Assembly (NCBI GenBank): GCA_015680685.1
Contig: MNCI01010837.1
Span: forward strand, 59,582-123,581
Source of the DNA: Gnetum montanum
Taxonomy: Eukaryota > Streptophyta > Gnetopsida > Gnetales > Gnetaceae
Length of the DNA: 64,000 nt
Reading direction: 5' to 3'
Position numbers and translations under genes: made by a program. Position 1 is the first letter of the stretch, and every line of letters begins with the position of its first letter. The notes beneath the pieces are model-generated. The model did not search any database. It was not told the DNA's origin and worked only from the letters and a program-made list of their open reading frames with translations. Shown in pieces: positions 24,961-37,946 of the stretch.

Positions 24961-25035
24961 GTATTTATATTATTTTTATGATGCGTCAACAAGGATGTGT
25001 CAACTCATCCCATTGAGTCGATAGGGATGTGTCAA
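24961..25035 (-). promoter_or_regulatory. Internal promoter of ORF X, copy A
   Basis: On the minus strand a TATA box (TATAAATAC, 24961-24969) follows two related upstream blocks, GACACATCCCTATCGACTC (about 25,012-25,032) and GTTGACACATCC. The distance from TATA to the proposed donor is about 225 nt, nearly the same as in the other two ORF X copies. The CCCTATCGA core also occurs in the U3 of the LTR at 58507-59473 (58647-58655). Confidence 0.55.
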
Positions 25036-26070
25036 TGTAGTGGTTTTCAGCAATTTTGCACATAATGAAAAATAGGAATTTTTAACAAGTTCTAGAATGA
25101 AACAAGAGCCTAATGAAAGCCTAAAAGATGCAAAATGATGCTAACAACACAGAAAAGGATTACATATGCTTGAGTGAAAGGAGTCAAACACATTTGGAGG
25201 AATTTAAAATGCCCAAATTAAGTAAATTTAGACATTCAAATGTAAGTGAATGGGATTGATCTCACAAATAGTCGATGGATAGGAATTTTAACTTAAGGGA
25301 TACCAAAGGGAATGCAATTGGATCCTTCCCAAAGCATGCATATGCTCTTAATGCCCTTGCACCAAGGATGCCCTCATCCCAAGGATTTCGTAGGCACCAA
25401 GGATGATTAATGATCATTTCAAGTTAAAACTTATAGCCAATCGAATAAATGTCATAGGATTATGGAACCCTCACAAAACATATGTCAAGTAACCATGATA
25501 TAAGGCAATGGAGTGGTGCATTATGGGTTGAGAATGATGGTAGAGAGAGAGAGAGAGAGAGGGATAGAGAGAGAATGGTAAGAGATCCTTATCTTGGTCA
25601 CACAAAGTCCTTATAAAGTATGTGATTAATATGATATGATACTATTCCATCCTTAGTCTAGACCAAGTCCATCCACTTTTAGTGACTTCACATTACCATA
25701 TTTGGTCCCTTCCAAGAGTTCATGACAATTCTCAAAGGACAACTACGACTCTAAGAGAAGGAAAAAAGAGAAGAAGGAAGATAGAAGGGGCCTTAGTTAG
25801 AGGGGTGCCTTCAAGCATAGGTAACATGTCTTTTCAACCCCATAACCAATGCGTGTAGATCATTATTGTGTCTAAGCGGTGTGCTTTGAATTCTCATATA
25901 TTTTTTTTCATAGAAACCACACCATGTAAAGATGTGCTTCCTTTAATGGTTGATAGTAGGAGTGATGATATACCAATGGAGAAGAATCATAAAGCTCAAG
26001 AAAGAACTTGGGAAAAGAATATGATAAGTTCCCTTGAGGTCACACCCTTTTCTATGTTTGACCAATAAAT
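25036..26070 (-). other. Post-pol spacer of the ORF X element, copy A
   Basis: This non-coding block matches 61,770-62,860 and 42,700-43,500, sharing for example a TGGATCCTTCCCAAAG-like segment, GCCTTAGTTAGAGGG and GGTAACATGTCTTTC on the plus strand. In all copies it lies between the end of pol and the next feature (ORF X or 3' LTR). It contains a (GA)n microsatellite at 25541-25575. Similarity ends near 26,070, so pol of this copy is lost. Confidence 0.6.
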
Positions 26071-29000
26071 GTATTATGATGATTTGTAAAAACTTTAAGA
26101 TTCAATCTCTTTTTTATATTTCATAATTTACAAATTCAATAAGCAAAAATGATTGACAAAAATAATAGGAATGCAAAACAATAATTTAATAGTGTTCAAG
26201 GATGACATAAATCACTGATGTAAAACCCTTATTTTGGTAAATGAAGCAAATAATCTGTAAAGAGATATATCTAGAAATAATAATTTTTATAGATATTCAT
26301 ATAAATCATCATGTAAAATAAAATCAAAATTTTTATAATCCTTCACATTCTCTATAGTATCATAGATATTAATATTCTCCATCTCTAGATCATTCCTTGC
26401 CAAAAAATTCTTTGCTAGAATATCTCTACTAAACATCCTTGAAATGGACAAAACTTCAAATACTTGGCTTGTAGAAAGGATTTCAAAGCTCTTAGGATCA
26501 TGCTATATTTGAAATATGATTGAAGCCTAAATGAGTAATAGTTACTAATATTATCATATATCTATAATTACTAAATATTTTTAGTGATTTTTATTACATC
26601 TAAGATATAACATTTATTACCATCTTTTGTTAAAATTTCATAAAAATATATGCTATATTGTAGAATATATAGCATCTTGAATTCACAAGATTCTATTATG
26701 TTCAAAATTATGATAAAAAAAGCACTTTTTTGCAAATTGCAAATACTTCAATCATTTCATATTCTTTTTCCTTGATTTTTCATGATTCTAGAAGTTAAAT
26801 GTCCATTTCTATTTGAGATTAAAATTTTGCTGTAGGATTCATCAAAGTTTATGAGATTTAAGTTCATGAACTTACACCATTGTATCTAGTTTATTTTCAA
26901 ATAGTGAATAAAGACTAACCTATAACTTCTATGTTATGGTGTGATTTTATACATATCTTTCATCTAAGTTGTAAAGAATTTTTAAAAAAATTTAAAGATA
27001 CTATATTTGAAGACTAAATCCTCATAGTTTAGGAGAGTTGTTCATTGCATTTTCTACTATGTATTCTAATAAATTTTACTTAAGATTAATCATTTTTTCC
27101 AAAGATAATTTTTTTGTAATATTCTAATAATATATGTTACCAATCTTCTACCACTTGTGAGAGGCATGATTAGCATATTCTATTCTTATGTTGCATGTCT
27201 AGTCTTAACTTAAAGTAACATAATCTCATTTTTATTCTACTAATTAGCATTCACATAAATAGTCTCTCTTATAATTAAAACATAGATACATCCCAAGATA
27301 TATATTTGAAATAGAACTTTATAACTCAACATTATCAATTGGAATTCACTGCAAGACATATAGTCAAATTAGAAATTTTTAACTCAACTTTGCCCATTGA
27401 AATTAAACCCATAAATTAGAGTTTCCAAATCAAGAGTTTTTCTAGTAGGCTAACACCTCATTGTTGTGTTTATTACTTAGATAGAATATTAAGATTTGAT
27501 AGTGTAAAAACCCATGTTCCTAACCCCTAGTTTATACTTGATTATCTCTTGATAATCTTAACTTATGTCTTTTGGTTAATTTGCTAAAGCTTTTTGTGAG
27601 GATTCAATCTAATGATCTTCTACATAAGTTATTTGTACATAATTGTTTTGGAATCTTAATTTAATCTTTTATTAAAGCTTACCTTTTTATGGATTGTGAA
27701 TTTCATTTTATAAATATTCTTCTTTTAAATTTTTACTTTTGTAAATAGCTAGTTTTATAAATATGTTTTTATTAAGCTTTTTGAATTGGATGTTATTGAT
27801 TCTTGGTGTTTCTCGTTAAGAATAAATTGATAGGATGGTAGCACATGCTGTAAATTAGTAATTGGATATTTTGGAAAAAATACCACATTTTTTATAAAAT
27901 CTTGTTCAAGCTTTATTTAATTTCTTTTCTTATGGGAACTCAGACTATTCTATTAATTATTGGACTCTTGGTGGACCTTTTGAACTATTGAGGTATCAAT
28001 TATAGAGAAATTTCATTGTTAACCATTTTTACTATGTTGGTTGTTAAACTTGAAATTTTGTACCAAATAAAATTTTTTTTTTCTCATGTATCCATTATCT
28101 ATTTTCATTGGTCATCTCTCTTGTTGATAATTCTAAATCTCTTAGCACTCTAGTAGATCTAACCTTCTATGTTGCAGGTCTTCCAATTTGTGAAGCTAGA
28201 GTAATCGATTCCAAGCTTGTCTCTACTAAATTATGCAAATTTTTATGTGTATAAATCTCATTTTTATTCATGATGCATATTTTGGCTCATTCTATTCTTT
28301 TGTTTCGGTCTTTTCTATGTCTTTTAACATATCTCTAGTGGTATTTCTCATCATCATGACTTGTGGTGTGTTACCACAACTTGTGGTGAAGGAGCTTGTA
28401 GAAACCATAGGTCATGGCATGATCGTGGTCCTTGACTATGAGTTAACCATGGATCATGGGAAGGTCATGATCCCTAACCGTGATTGAACCACAAGTCATG
28501 GTTTTGCAGGTGTTTTGAATCCAAGCTAAGCTATACATTTCTTGAGTTGTGGCATTTATGTTGACTTGTGGTGAGGTCATGGTAAGGTAGAAATGGACAA
28601 TGGTAAGCTTCACAAGTCATGCTTGAGTCATGATCTTTATCACAACCTAACCATGAGTCATGATCATTCTTCCACTAGAACAGCGTGAGTCATGATCAAC
28701 TTGTGATCACCATATTTTCCCCATTTTCTATCGTTCTTGCCTCATTTGAGCCATTTTCTATCTTTGGTATTCTATATTATGCATTTGAACCTCTTGATAA
28801 TTCTTTTGATGGGATCATTAATAGGAATTATATGAAGTTTAAGCTAGCCTCTAAAACTTTACTCACATCACCTATGATTATACCTCACATAGTCAAGTTT
28901 ATGTGTCAATGGGTAGGCATTATGAACGATAAGTTTAGATACTATACTTAACTCACATAATCTATGATTGTGTGCAAGCTATGATAAGGGGCAAGTATTA

Positions 29001-29615
29001 TCTAAGAATTATTATCCAATCAGTTTCTACTCATGTTGCTTATAATTGTCATGTGATTGGTTTCTTGAGGTAGAATGATAGAGTAGGTGAACCTCATGAA
29101 ATTATTCTAGAATAGCTTCATCCAAAATTAGGCAAGGTCTAATCAACTAGTCTTAAGAAGGATCATTGACAACATCCAAGATAGATGAGACCTTTGTGGA
29201 TTAATTAACCTTGCAAATGATCAATTTCTAATGCTTTCTTAGTTTTCTTATTTTTTGACATTTTGTAGATATCATGGTTATGATTTTTGATTATACTTTT
29301 GGCCTCTAATCTCATGGATCTTGAGATGATTTCTTGTGCAACATGTACCCCATCCTTTAGCTTGTTCCAAGTGCACCAAGATGTTTAGCTCTACTAGAAG
29401 GTTTCTAACCCTTCCTACATGTTTGAGTGCAAATTTAGGTGGTAGGAACTACAACCTTTACGGTGATGGAGCTTGATTGATGAAGTTTTTCTATTGTTTT
29501 CATATTTAGTCCTTTGAAATTTATGTTATGATTAACATAATTATGTGAGGTTACGTAATCATGAATGTTGTCATCTCTCTTTAAAACTATGTATTTGTCA
29601 TTAATGAGTTGCATT
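26071..29615. other. AT-rich stretch, nothing recognised
   Basis: No coding pattern, RNA gene or repeat boundary was recognised on either strand. Reading frames are short and low in complexity. A local cluster of CATGATC/ACTTGTGG words is listed separately. Confidence 0.5.
28345..28700. repeat. Cluster of GTCATGATC and ACTTGTGG words
   Basis: Within about 350 bp, variants of AGTCATGATC / GGTCATGATC / CATGATCGTGG occur at least eight times, with ACTTGTGGTG or its complement CCACAAGT at least five times, in mixed orientation. Spacing is irregular, so it is not a simple tandem array. Parent repeat and role are unknown. Confidence 0.5.
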
Positions 29616-29617
29616 TC

Positions 29618-30436
29618 TTGGCTGCATTGATGTAACCTTGTCAACGAGGCCCTATCGATGTATCGTATGATGCATTTATGGCAATGAGATTTCAGTAGTA
29701 GTGAAGCTCTTGCAGTTTGCTCATTTGAGTGTTAGAATATTTCTCCTAAGTGCCTGCAATAGGAGTCATTGAGTGTACAAATATTTATTTGAGCATTGTT
29801 GTACCTAAGCATGATAGTGTGTGTGGTAATAAAGATGAGCTTTTTGATAAACCTTGTAGCATTCTTGATAGATTAAGTATTTCATTTATGCATTTAATGT
29901 TTTCAATCAGTTATTCAATATTTTTCAATAATTAAGCTAATTAAGATAATTAAACAAAATAAGTTAGAGAGATTAAATACATAAGTATGATTACTTTGAG
30001 CGTAACATGTATTTGCCTAGTAATCCCAGTAGCATTATTGCTTAGTACACCTAGTAGCATAGCACTTGGTAACCCAATAGTGGATATGTGGGTTTAAGAC
30101 GTGTACAGAAAGTGGGACTAGATACTTATGTTAGGACTAGCTAGAGAGAAGTAGGTTAGTTACATTGAATTAGTCATTAAATTACCCTGTCTTTCTCTCT
30201 ATTTAGGCACCAAGACATAATACATAAAACTATAAAAATCATATGCCTTAATTACACTTAACCATACCATGTGCTTCACAAGTATAATTGGGAAGACAAA
30301 AAATGACCTTAGGGCAAGGTTCACTACCTAAAAGACTATTGCATCATGGATTATAAAGTCCATGGAATTCGATTGAATTGTGCATGAATGCTTGTGCTTC
30401 ATATGGTTGGGTGTAGGGGTACATCGTCACTCATCA
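29618..30436 (+). repeat. 5' LTR of element 2 (left end probably truncated)
   Basis: The right end GGGGTACATCGTCACTCATCA is followed by one T and the primer-binding site. The body aligns with the LTR at 58507-59473 (GAGGCCCTATCGA..., GTAATAAAGATGAGC-like, AACCTTGTAGCA..., ACCATACCATGTGC). Alignment begins near 29,618, about 110 bp inside the other LTR, so the outer end seems lost. A poly(A)-signal-like AATAAAG lies near 29,829. Confidence 0.75.
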
Positions 30437-30437
30437 T

Positions 30438-30456
30438 TGGCACTATTGCCTGGGAC
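30438..30456 (+). promoter_or_regulatory. Primer-binding site of element 2 (tRNA-Asp type)
   Basis: TGGCACTATTGCCTGGGAC, one base after the LTR, matches 15 of 19 positions of TGGCGCCGTTGCCGGGGAC, the complement of the plant tRNA-Asp 3' end used by Athila-like elements. Confidence 0.8.
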
Positions 30457-30588
30457 TTTGTTTATTGAAACATGCACTATCTAGGATTAGTGAATATTAT
30501 TTATATCATTGGATGAACTCAAGGTCAACATCACTCTCAATGATATATAAACTACTAAGTACACTAATAAGTTTATTTGTTTTGCAAA

Positions 30589-32420
30589 ATGTCTTCTTCT
30601 TTCCATAGACGTGAAGATGTCAAATCGTCGGTCCCACAAGAGTGCAAAGTGGTATATAGTCATCCAGATGAGTATATATCAAACTTCACCTTCATCCTAC
30701 ATTAGGATGAATAGCTGTGATGGTGTGATATGAAGGGCAAGATCATCTTGCCCCTCGATTAATCTGTACTTGAGATGCTGCTTCAAACCCTTAAGAAGTT
30801 AGGCATCTCAGATCTTCATGAAGAATACATTGTGAATGGTTATGATACTTGGGACTATCATCCGACTAAAATACAATGCAAGAGATATTGACACTAGGAG
30901 CAGTACCATGAGTTTCTACTAAACCAAGATGACAATGTGGATCCTCCTCTTAAGGGTTCTTAATATGAAAATTCTTCCCCTCTATTATTGGTGATGAGGG
31001 TGTGACCTTGAGCCTGCAATCCACTATTCATAAACCAGGTTCAAGAAAGAGTGACAGTCAAGGTAGGGACTTGGACAAGCATTGCAATGATAAGGAATCT
31101 AAGGATGGTTGTCGTAATGAATGAAGAGATGGTGGCAGATATTGTGGTGGTGGTGGTAGTCTGCTTCCTCTTCATCCTCTTCATCTGATTCTAAACATTC
31201 CTCTTCATCTTCTAGTTCTCATAGAAGCCACCATTGAAATAATCATGATGAAGGTAATCAACGAGACAACAATGAAGGTGAGGGCCACCAAGACTGAAGG
31301 GGTGGCTAAAACCATCATTGACATAGTGATGATGATGAACCTCTATTGGCAACTAGAAGTATGCTTAATATTGCAAAGGCATTTAGAATTCCAACCAAGA
31401 ATTTGAAAGATAGTAGGATCAAGCACTTAGACATTAATAATATCCCAAGATTTGAAAGGGAATACAATTCTAATTCACAAACACATCTACAAGCTTTCCA
31501 TGATGCATGTACCTTATAGAATATACAAAGTGAGTGGCAAAAACTCAAGCTCTTCCCTAGGACACTCATCAAGGAAGCTAAAATCTAGTACCAATCCTTG
31601 GAACCAAAATCCATTCATCAATGGAGTACCATGTTAGAGCTATTTAATGATAAATACCAAACGTACTCCTAAGTGTCTAATCTAAGAAGGCAAATCCAAG
31701 GCTGGAAATAGGGAACACATGAACTGTTGAATGTTGCCATGGATAGATACTATTTACTATCACACTGATGCCCTGGCCATGGTTATTCTCAAAGGAAACA
31801 ACATTGCCACATCATAGATTGGCTCAGAGTAGAAACTAGAAGAACTGTTGGGATGTATGCCCAAGGAAGATTTTTTGAACTAAGAGCTCATCAAATCCAA
31901 AGGCTGATTAAGTAGGTAGAAAATGAAGAAGGTGAGATGTGAAAAAGGGAAAGTGTAGAAGAGTATAATAGGGATCCTTCCATCAAGAAATAGGGGGTCT
32001 AATTTTGTGATGAAGAGGAGTCACCACTTAATGAAGTGGTGAACAAGAAAACCTTGCCCATCCAAAAATTTGTTTATGATATTTCAGTAAAGGTTAATAA
32101 ATTATAGAACTCTTTGGATGAAAAATTCCAAGCTACTATGAAGATTGTTGAATAATTCAAAGAGAAAAATAGTGATCGTAACTGCAAGAGGCAAAAAGAA
32201 GCTGAACAGACCTACCAAAGAGGTAAGGGCAAGGCTTCTGCCATAGAGGAAGTTGTGGAAACTGACTCTGATGATGAAACTGATTGTGACATTTGTTAAT
32301 ATGAACATCTAAAAGGATGTTGCCCTATGGTGTCACACTTACAAGAGTCTGGGGTGGATGCATTGAATCCTCAACTAACATGTAGGTAAGCACCTAGACA
32401 ATTGCCTTATCCTCAAGGTA
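30589..32420 (+). pseudogene. Element 2 gag, Athila-like Ty3/gypsy
   Basis: An ATG at 30589 opens MSSSFHRREDV, and a conserved N-terminal segment HPDEYISNFTFILH follows, also present in the minus-strand unit at about 40,900. After an Asp/His/Ser-rich stretch (31,100-31,320) comes the gag core at about 31,330-31,680: DINNIPRF, HLQAFHDACTL, KLKLFPRTLIKEA and SIHQWSTMLELFNDKYQTY. A zinc-binding remnant, CDIC followed by H and CC, lies at about 32,285-32,320. Many in-frame stops are present. Gag would form the particle shell. It is followed by a Tyr/Pro-rich linker and then protease. Confidence 0.8.
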
Positions 32421-33184
32421 ATCCAAGGTAGTTCCACCAACAGCAACAAGCTTACTACTCAAGTGGAGCTTCTTCACAACCTTATGAACAATACCAACAA
32501 TGGTACTAGCCATAATCGTGGGGGATGCCATTGCCAAGGTAGTAGTACCCTTATACGTAGCCAAATCCATATGGGTACTATGTTCAACAACCCATCTCTC
32601 TAAGAAGTTCTATAGGTCATACCTCATTTTAGCATCACTATTACCCTCTAGAGTATCACTGAACACATTCATCATCTACTCAAAGATAAAACCCATATCC
32701 ATACCATCCTCTGCATCCATTTGCACACACACCTCCACCTTCAACCTAGTTACTTCCTACTACATTCATGCAGGGTGAGATTCCTCCATAGCTGTAATAA
32801 TGAAATGCTATGAGGGTTGTACATTCACAACCAGCTTTCCAGCCAAATAGTTTGGACAATAAATCCCAAAAAAGATCCTTCTTTTAATCCAATAGTCCTC
32901 TCCAACTCACAACCTTGAAAAATTGATCAACCTTCATCTCCAATACCCTCATCCTCTGCATCAAATACCTTTGAGTGTTCTTCAAACCAAATGCCATCCT
33001 AGATTTACATTGTGATGCTAACTCATGTTGTTTCCAATTGGATCAGGGCTAGCAATCTTTCCATGAAAATATCTGACCCAAGAAGTCCACTCATTTACCT
33101 ACAGATTGCTAGACTCTGGTTTGGTGTCAATCTCATCTCCGATTACATGTACAAGGCCTAGAACCTACCACCTCTCAAGAAGAG

Positions 33185-33530
33185 CAACATCCATCTAGAA
33201 TTAGTAGATTAGTCAATTACTATCCCTCTGGGATTAGTAGAGGATAATGTGACCACAGTTTGTGGGTGGTCCTATCCTTTTGATTTTGGTAATCAAGGTT
33301 GAAAACTACAAAAGTGACTTTGCCATGATTATGGAAAGAGCTTGGTTAAGCACAGTCAATGCATGTATGGGCATAAGGGGCCTCTCTCTAAAAATATCTA
33401 AGGAAAATGAATTTGGAAAAATAGAGAAGAAGTGTATTCCATGTATCACATATAGTGAAAATGGGTGCAATTGTGTGCAAAAGATATGGTCCATCAAAAG
33501 TACATACATTAAAGCTTGCAATTAGTATGC
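33185..33530 (+). pseudogene. Element 2 protease remnant
   Basis: SITIPLGLVEDNVTTVCGW and, in a shifted frame, a SDFAMIMERAWLSTVNACMG / LKISKEN segment match the second half of a retroelement aspartic protease (flap strand, then the P.I.GR.FL.T-like motif altered to IMERAWLST). The same segment is at 37,947-38,309 on the minus strand. The active-site segment should lie just upstream, near 33,090-33,180, but is too decayed to read. Stops and frameshifts are present. Confidence 0.65.
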
Positions 33531-33795
33531 ACAAGAAATCAATATTCAATGGTGTCTATATGCAGCAACCACAAAGCAAGAGGGCACCCATTGGCTAATG
33601 GCTGACTTAGATAGCATCACATTTTGCATGGAACCAACTAAGAGCCTAACATGTGCTTATGTTAAATGCATGGATGAACTTGAATAAGTTCATCCCTAAC
33701 TCTTTGACAAAGATGATGATACCTATTGAGGAGAGTTGAAAATCCCTGATAACTTCAAGTAAGAGCCCCTAGAGCTAACAACTCTACCAATTGGT

Positions 33796-35250
33796 ATGGA
33801 ATATGCATTTTTAGAAAATGGTAAACTGATCATAATTAATGTCAAACTTGCTCCTGAACAAAAAGAAAATATATTAAAGGTGGTTAACAAATGGTCAACA
33901 ACCTTCGCTTGCTCATATCCTGAGCTAATAGGAATCAATCCAAGGATATGCCAACATCACATTTATAATAACCTAGCTATAAATCCAAGAAGGTAGTTGC
34001 AGAGGTGGTTAAAACCAAAATTGACATAGATCATCAAGGAAGAAATAGAACAACTCCTCAAGGAAGGGTTCATCTATCCCATTGCAGATAGTGAGTGGGT
34101 TAGCTCACTCATAATTGTGCTAAAGAAGGGTGAAAAATGATGGGTCTACATCGACTTCAAGCTATTGAATCTAACAACATTTAAAGATCATTTTCCATTG
34201 CCATTTGTGAATCAAGTGTTGGACACCATATTTGAGCATTACTATTATAGCTTCTCTGATGGTTATAGTGGCTATAACCAAATCCAAATTGTGCTAGAAG
34301 ATTAGGCCAAGACAACATTCACAACTTCCTAGGGGACTTTTGCATATTGTAAGATGCCATTCAATCTATGTAATGCCCCTACAATATTTTAATGCTTGGT
34401 CCTTAGTATTTTCCAATAGTAGATTAGTAATGGTGTGGAAGTATTCATGGATGACTTTTCCACCTATAGAGCTACATTTGAGGAAGCCTTGGACCACCTT
34501 GAGCAAGTACTAAAGAGATGTGTTGAAACAAACCTATAGCTTAATTGGCAAAAGAGCCATCTCATGGTTCAAGAAGGCATTGTACTAGGGCATAGAATCA
34601 CTCAAGTAGGGATTGAGGTAGATCTAGAAAGGATAAGGGTCATCCAAGGAATAACATGTAAGCCAAAGATAGTTAAAGATGTTTGGTCATTCCTTAGACA
34701 CATTGGCTACTACTGACGATTCATAGAGAATTCCTCTAAGATCACAAAACCTTTGGTAGAGCTTACAAAGAAAGATGCACCTTTCATTTGGACCAAGGAA
34801 TCTGAACATGCATTCCAATAATTAAAGGAAAAACTCATAGAAACACCAATCCTATGGGCACCAAATTGATCCAGATCCTTCCACATCATGATGGATGCAT
34901 GTAACTACATCCTAGGAGCAGTGCTCATGCACATGGATGATAAGAAATGTCCATGCTACATCCACTGCATGAGTCGAAGCATTGTGGGAGCACAATTAAA
35001 TTATACCACCACAGAAAAAGAACTAATCAGTGTGGTGTACACTCTTAAAAAGTTCAAGCACTATGTGCTTGGCTACAAAGTATTTGTACACATGGACCAT
35101 AGTGTAATCTGCTTCCTCATGAACAAGCCAAGATTGAGACCTCGTATTATATGGTGGCTCATGGTTTTACAGGAATTCAATCTTACAATGGTAGATTGAA
35201 AAGGGATAGAGAATGTGGTCACTGACCACCTCTCTCACTTAAGATAGGAT
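33796..35250 (+). pseudogene. Element 2 reverse transcriptase and RNase H
   Basis: RT motifs appear in order: KEEIEQLLKEGFIYPIADSE (about 34,035), FPLPFVNQVLDT, YSGYNQIQIV, FNLCNAP, and the catalytic EVFMDDFSTY (about 34,438-34,467; FMDD form). LNWQKSHLMVQEGIVLGH follows. RNase H then begins with MMDACNYILGAVLMHMDDKK (34888; D of the first catalytic position visible) and continues through TTTEKELISVVYTLKKF and YKVFVHMDHS (the usual TDH has become MDH). FMDD and overall spacing place it near Athila. Several TAG/TAA stops inactivate it. Confidence 0.82.
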
Positions 35251-35519
35251 AATAAAGAGGAGGAGAGCCTACTCTCTAACTAGTTTCTATATGAACTCCT
35301 CTTTACAGAAGCACTAAATGTCCAAATGCCTATAAAAACAACTTGGTATAATGGTATCCTTACCTATCTTCTCACTCAGAAGATGCCATAAGATCTTGAC
35401 TTTTGAAAGAGGAAAAAATTTCTTCATTAAGCCAAATACTTCATGGAAATCAATGAACACCTTTACAAGGTATGTGCAAATGGCCTGATTCATTGGTATG
35501 TCCCTAATAAAGATCAACT

Positions 35520-36600
35520 ACACATTCTCTAGGATGCTCATGAAGGGCCTTGCATAGGCCACTATGTAGGGAGATGCATGACTATAAAAATCCTGATGGC
35601 AGGATACTATTGGCCTACCATTTTCAGGGATCTCCATTAGTTTTTCTAATCTTGTAAACATTGTTAATGAGATGGGGGGATGACCACTCATATGGAAGGT
35701 TCTCAATAGTGGATTCAACCATTGGAACCTTTTGAAATATGATGCATTGACTTCATGGGTCCCATCACACCCATGTCCAATGGAAAGGCATATATTATCG
35801 TAGTAATTGACTACTGCACAAAATGGGCAAAAGCAATAGCTATTACTAATTGTACATCATCCACTATTACGAGATTTATACAATAAAATATTGTAAATAG
35901 GTTTGGGATGCCATGTTCACTAATTTCTGATAATGGAACTCATTTCATAGGCATCACTTTTAGAAAGTTAATGTAACACTTGGGAGTTGAACATAAATTA
36001 ACAACACCCTACCAACCCCAAGCCAATGGTCAAGCAAAGGTAACCAACTAGGAGATCACAAAAATACTAACATGGACCATTAGCAAATATAGGAAATATT
36101 GAAGTACAAAACTCAATAATGTCCTTTGGGCCTACCATTCAACATGGAAACTTCCTATTGGCTATTCTCCATACAAGTTGGTGTATAGAAAACTTCCAAC
36201 ACTCTCGATTCAATCTGAGCTTTGTATACTCTCAACAACCTATGATTTGAATCTTGACCTAAGTCTATCAAAAAAAGAAAGATTGATCAATTTGAATGTG
36301 CTAGATGAAAATTGATTAGTGGCCCTATCTTTGAACGAAATGCCCAAGGCATTTGACAAGCAACGTCATGACCTCAAAATAAGGAAAGTAAAACTTCAAC
36401 CAAGAGATAAGGTTCTTTATTGGAACCCAACACATGTACCTCAGAAGGAAAAATTTGAAACATTGTGAGAGGGATTTTATATAATTGATGAAACCTTTCC
36501 ATTGAGGGCCATGTTGATCTACAAGCCTAAAAGCCCAAATAAAAAGTAGTTGGTCAACATCCAATAACTAAAACCTTTCCTCAAACCAAGACAGGCTAGT
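35520..36600 (+). pseudogene. Element 2 integrase and pol C-terminus
   Basis: After a zinc-binding-type start (HEGPCIGHYVG) the core reads CIDFMGPITPMSNGKAYIIV, DYCTKWAKA and SDNGTHFIGITF (second catalytic Asp codon at 35929-35931), then TTPYQPQANGQAKVTN with the usual third acidic residue changed to K. A C-terminal part (ALDENW-like, WNPTHVPQKEKFE, LVNIQ) runs to about 36,600. Integrase would insert element cDNA. Multiple stops are present. Downstream comes a T-rich spacer that is cut off at about 36,888. Confidence 0.8.
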
Positions 36601-36888
36601 GCAACTACCACCTCGATAGATAGACAACCATGTTCCATTTTTCGAATCACCTCCTTCCAAATCAATCATGGGTGAGATAGCCATCTATTTTAACAATCCA
36701 TATGGCTTCTCAGTTTTTCTATTTTTTTTTTGTTTTCCATGTTTTTGATTTTACAAGTTATTTATTTAACAAATTTTTGATTTTTAAATTTTTATAATTT
36801 TACACCACCGTTAGTATCTTTGAACTTTTCTTGATTATTTTTACACTTTCTTATATATTTTACTTTATTTTGTTTTGTTTTGTTTAAG

Positions 36889-37592
36889 CCCTCTTGGACC
36901 ATCAAATGGCTTTTCTGCCAGTTGAGCCTCAAATTGGTTTCTACACATCTTTTTAACACTTGCTCTAACTGGTCCAAGGCTTGATCAAAGTTTTCTCCAT
37001 AGGTGGAGAAATCGTCCATAAAGACTTCTACACCATTTCCTATCTACTGTTGGAAGATGCTTATAACTAGTCATTGAAATGTTGCAAGGGCATTGCACAA
37101 GCCAAAAAACATATGTTTGTATGCAAATGGTCCCCAAGGACTGGTGAATGTAGTCTTGTCTTGGTCTTCTATGGCTATTTGTATTTGATTATATCTACTA
37201 TATCCATCCAGAAAACTATAGTAGCGATGCCCTGTGATGGTTTCTAAGACTTGGTCAACAAATGGCAATGGAAAGTGATCTTTGAATGTTTCCATATTCA
37301 GTAGCCTAAAATCTATGCACACCCTCCATTTGCCTCCCTTTTTAGGCATAATAACTAAGGGTCTAACCCATTCGCTATCAGCAATGGGGTATATAAACCC
37401 AGCCTTGAGAAGATATTCAATTTCTTCCTTGACTACTTGCTTTAGCTTTGGGTTCAAACATCTCTTGGGTTGTCTTCGAGGATTCATGGAGGGGTTAGTG
37501 TAAATTCTATGTTGGCATATCCTAGGATCGATTCTAGTTAATTCAGGATATGACCAAGAAAAGGCTTTTGACCATCTATTGATTACCTTCAA
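36889..37592 (-). pseudogene. RT fragment, left end of the permuted unit
   Basis: Minus strand: WSKAFSWSYPELTRIDPRIC, VVKEEIEYLLKAGFIYPIAD, KKGGKWRVCIDFRLLN, KDHFPLPFVDQVLE, YYSFLDGYSRYNQIQIAIED and MFFGLCNALATFQ, open without a stop from 37,592 to 37,071. Then MDDFSTYGENFDQALDQLEQ continues to 36,890 (...SHLMVQEG), where similarity to RT ends abruptly at the junction with element 2. The longest open RT stretch in the window; the Met of FMDD is retained. Confidence 0.85.
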
Positions 37593-37946
37593 TAGTTCTT
37601 CTTTCTATTGAGGAGCAAGCTTAGTGTTGATAATTACCAATTTTCTATTTTTAAGGAACATGTATTCCATACTAGTGAGCAATGGTTTTAGCTTGAGGGG
37701 CTCTTGCTTAAATTTCTCAAGTATTTCCAACTTCCCCTAGTTGACATTTTCAAGGTTAAGACTTGGCAGTTGGCACTGGACTTGCTCTAATGCATCTATG
37801 CTATCAATGTAAGTGCAAGTCAAATCCTCAGTTGGTTCCATGCATATGAGTGAACTGCTTTCTTGATCAATTGTCAACCACTGGGTTCCTTCCTATTGTG
37901 TGGATGTTGTATACAAGCATCTTTGTATGTTGATCACTTGTGCACA

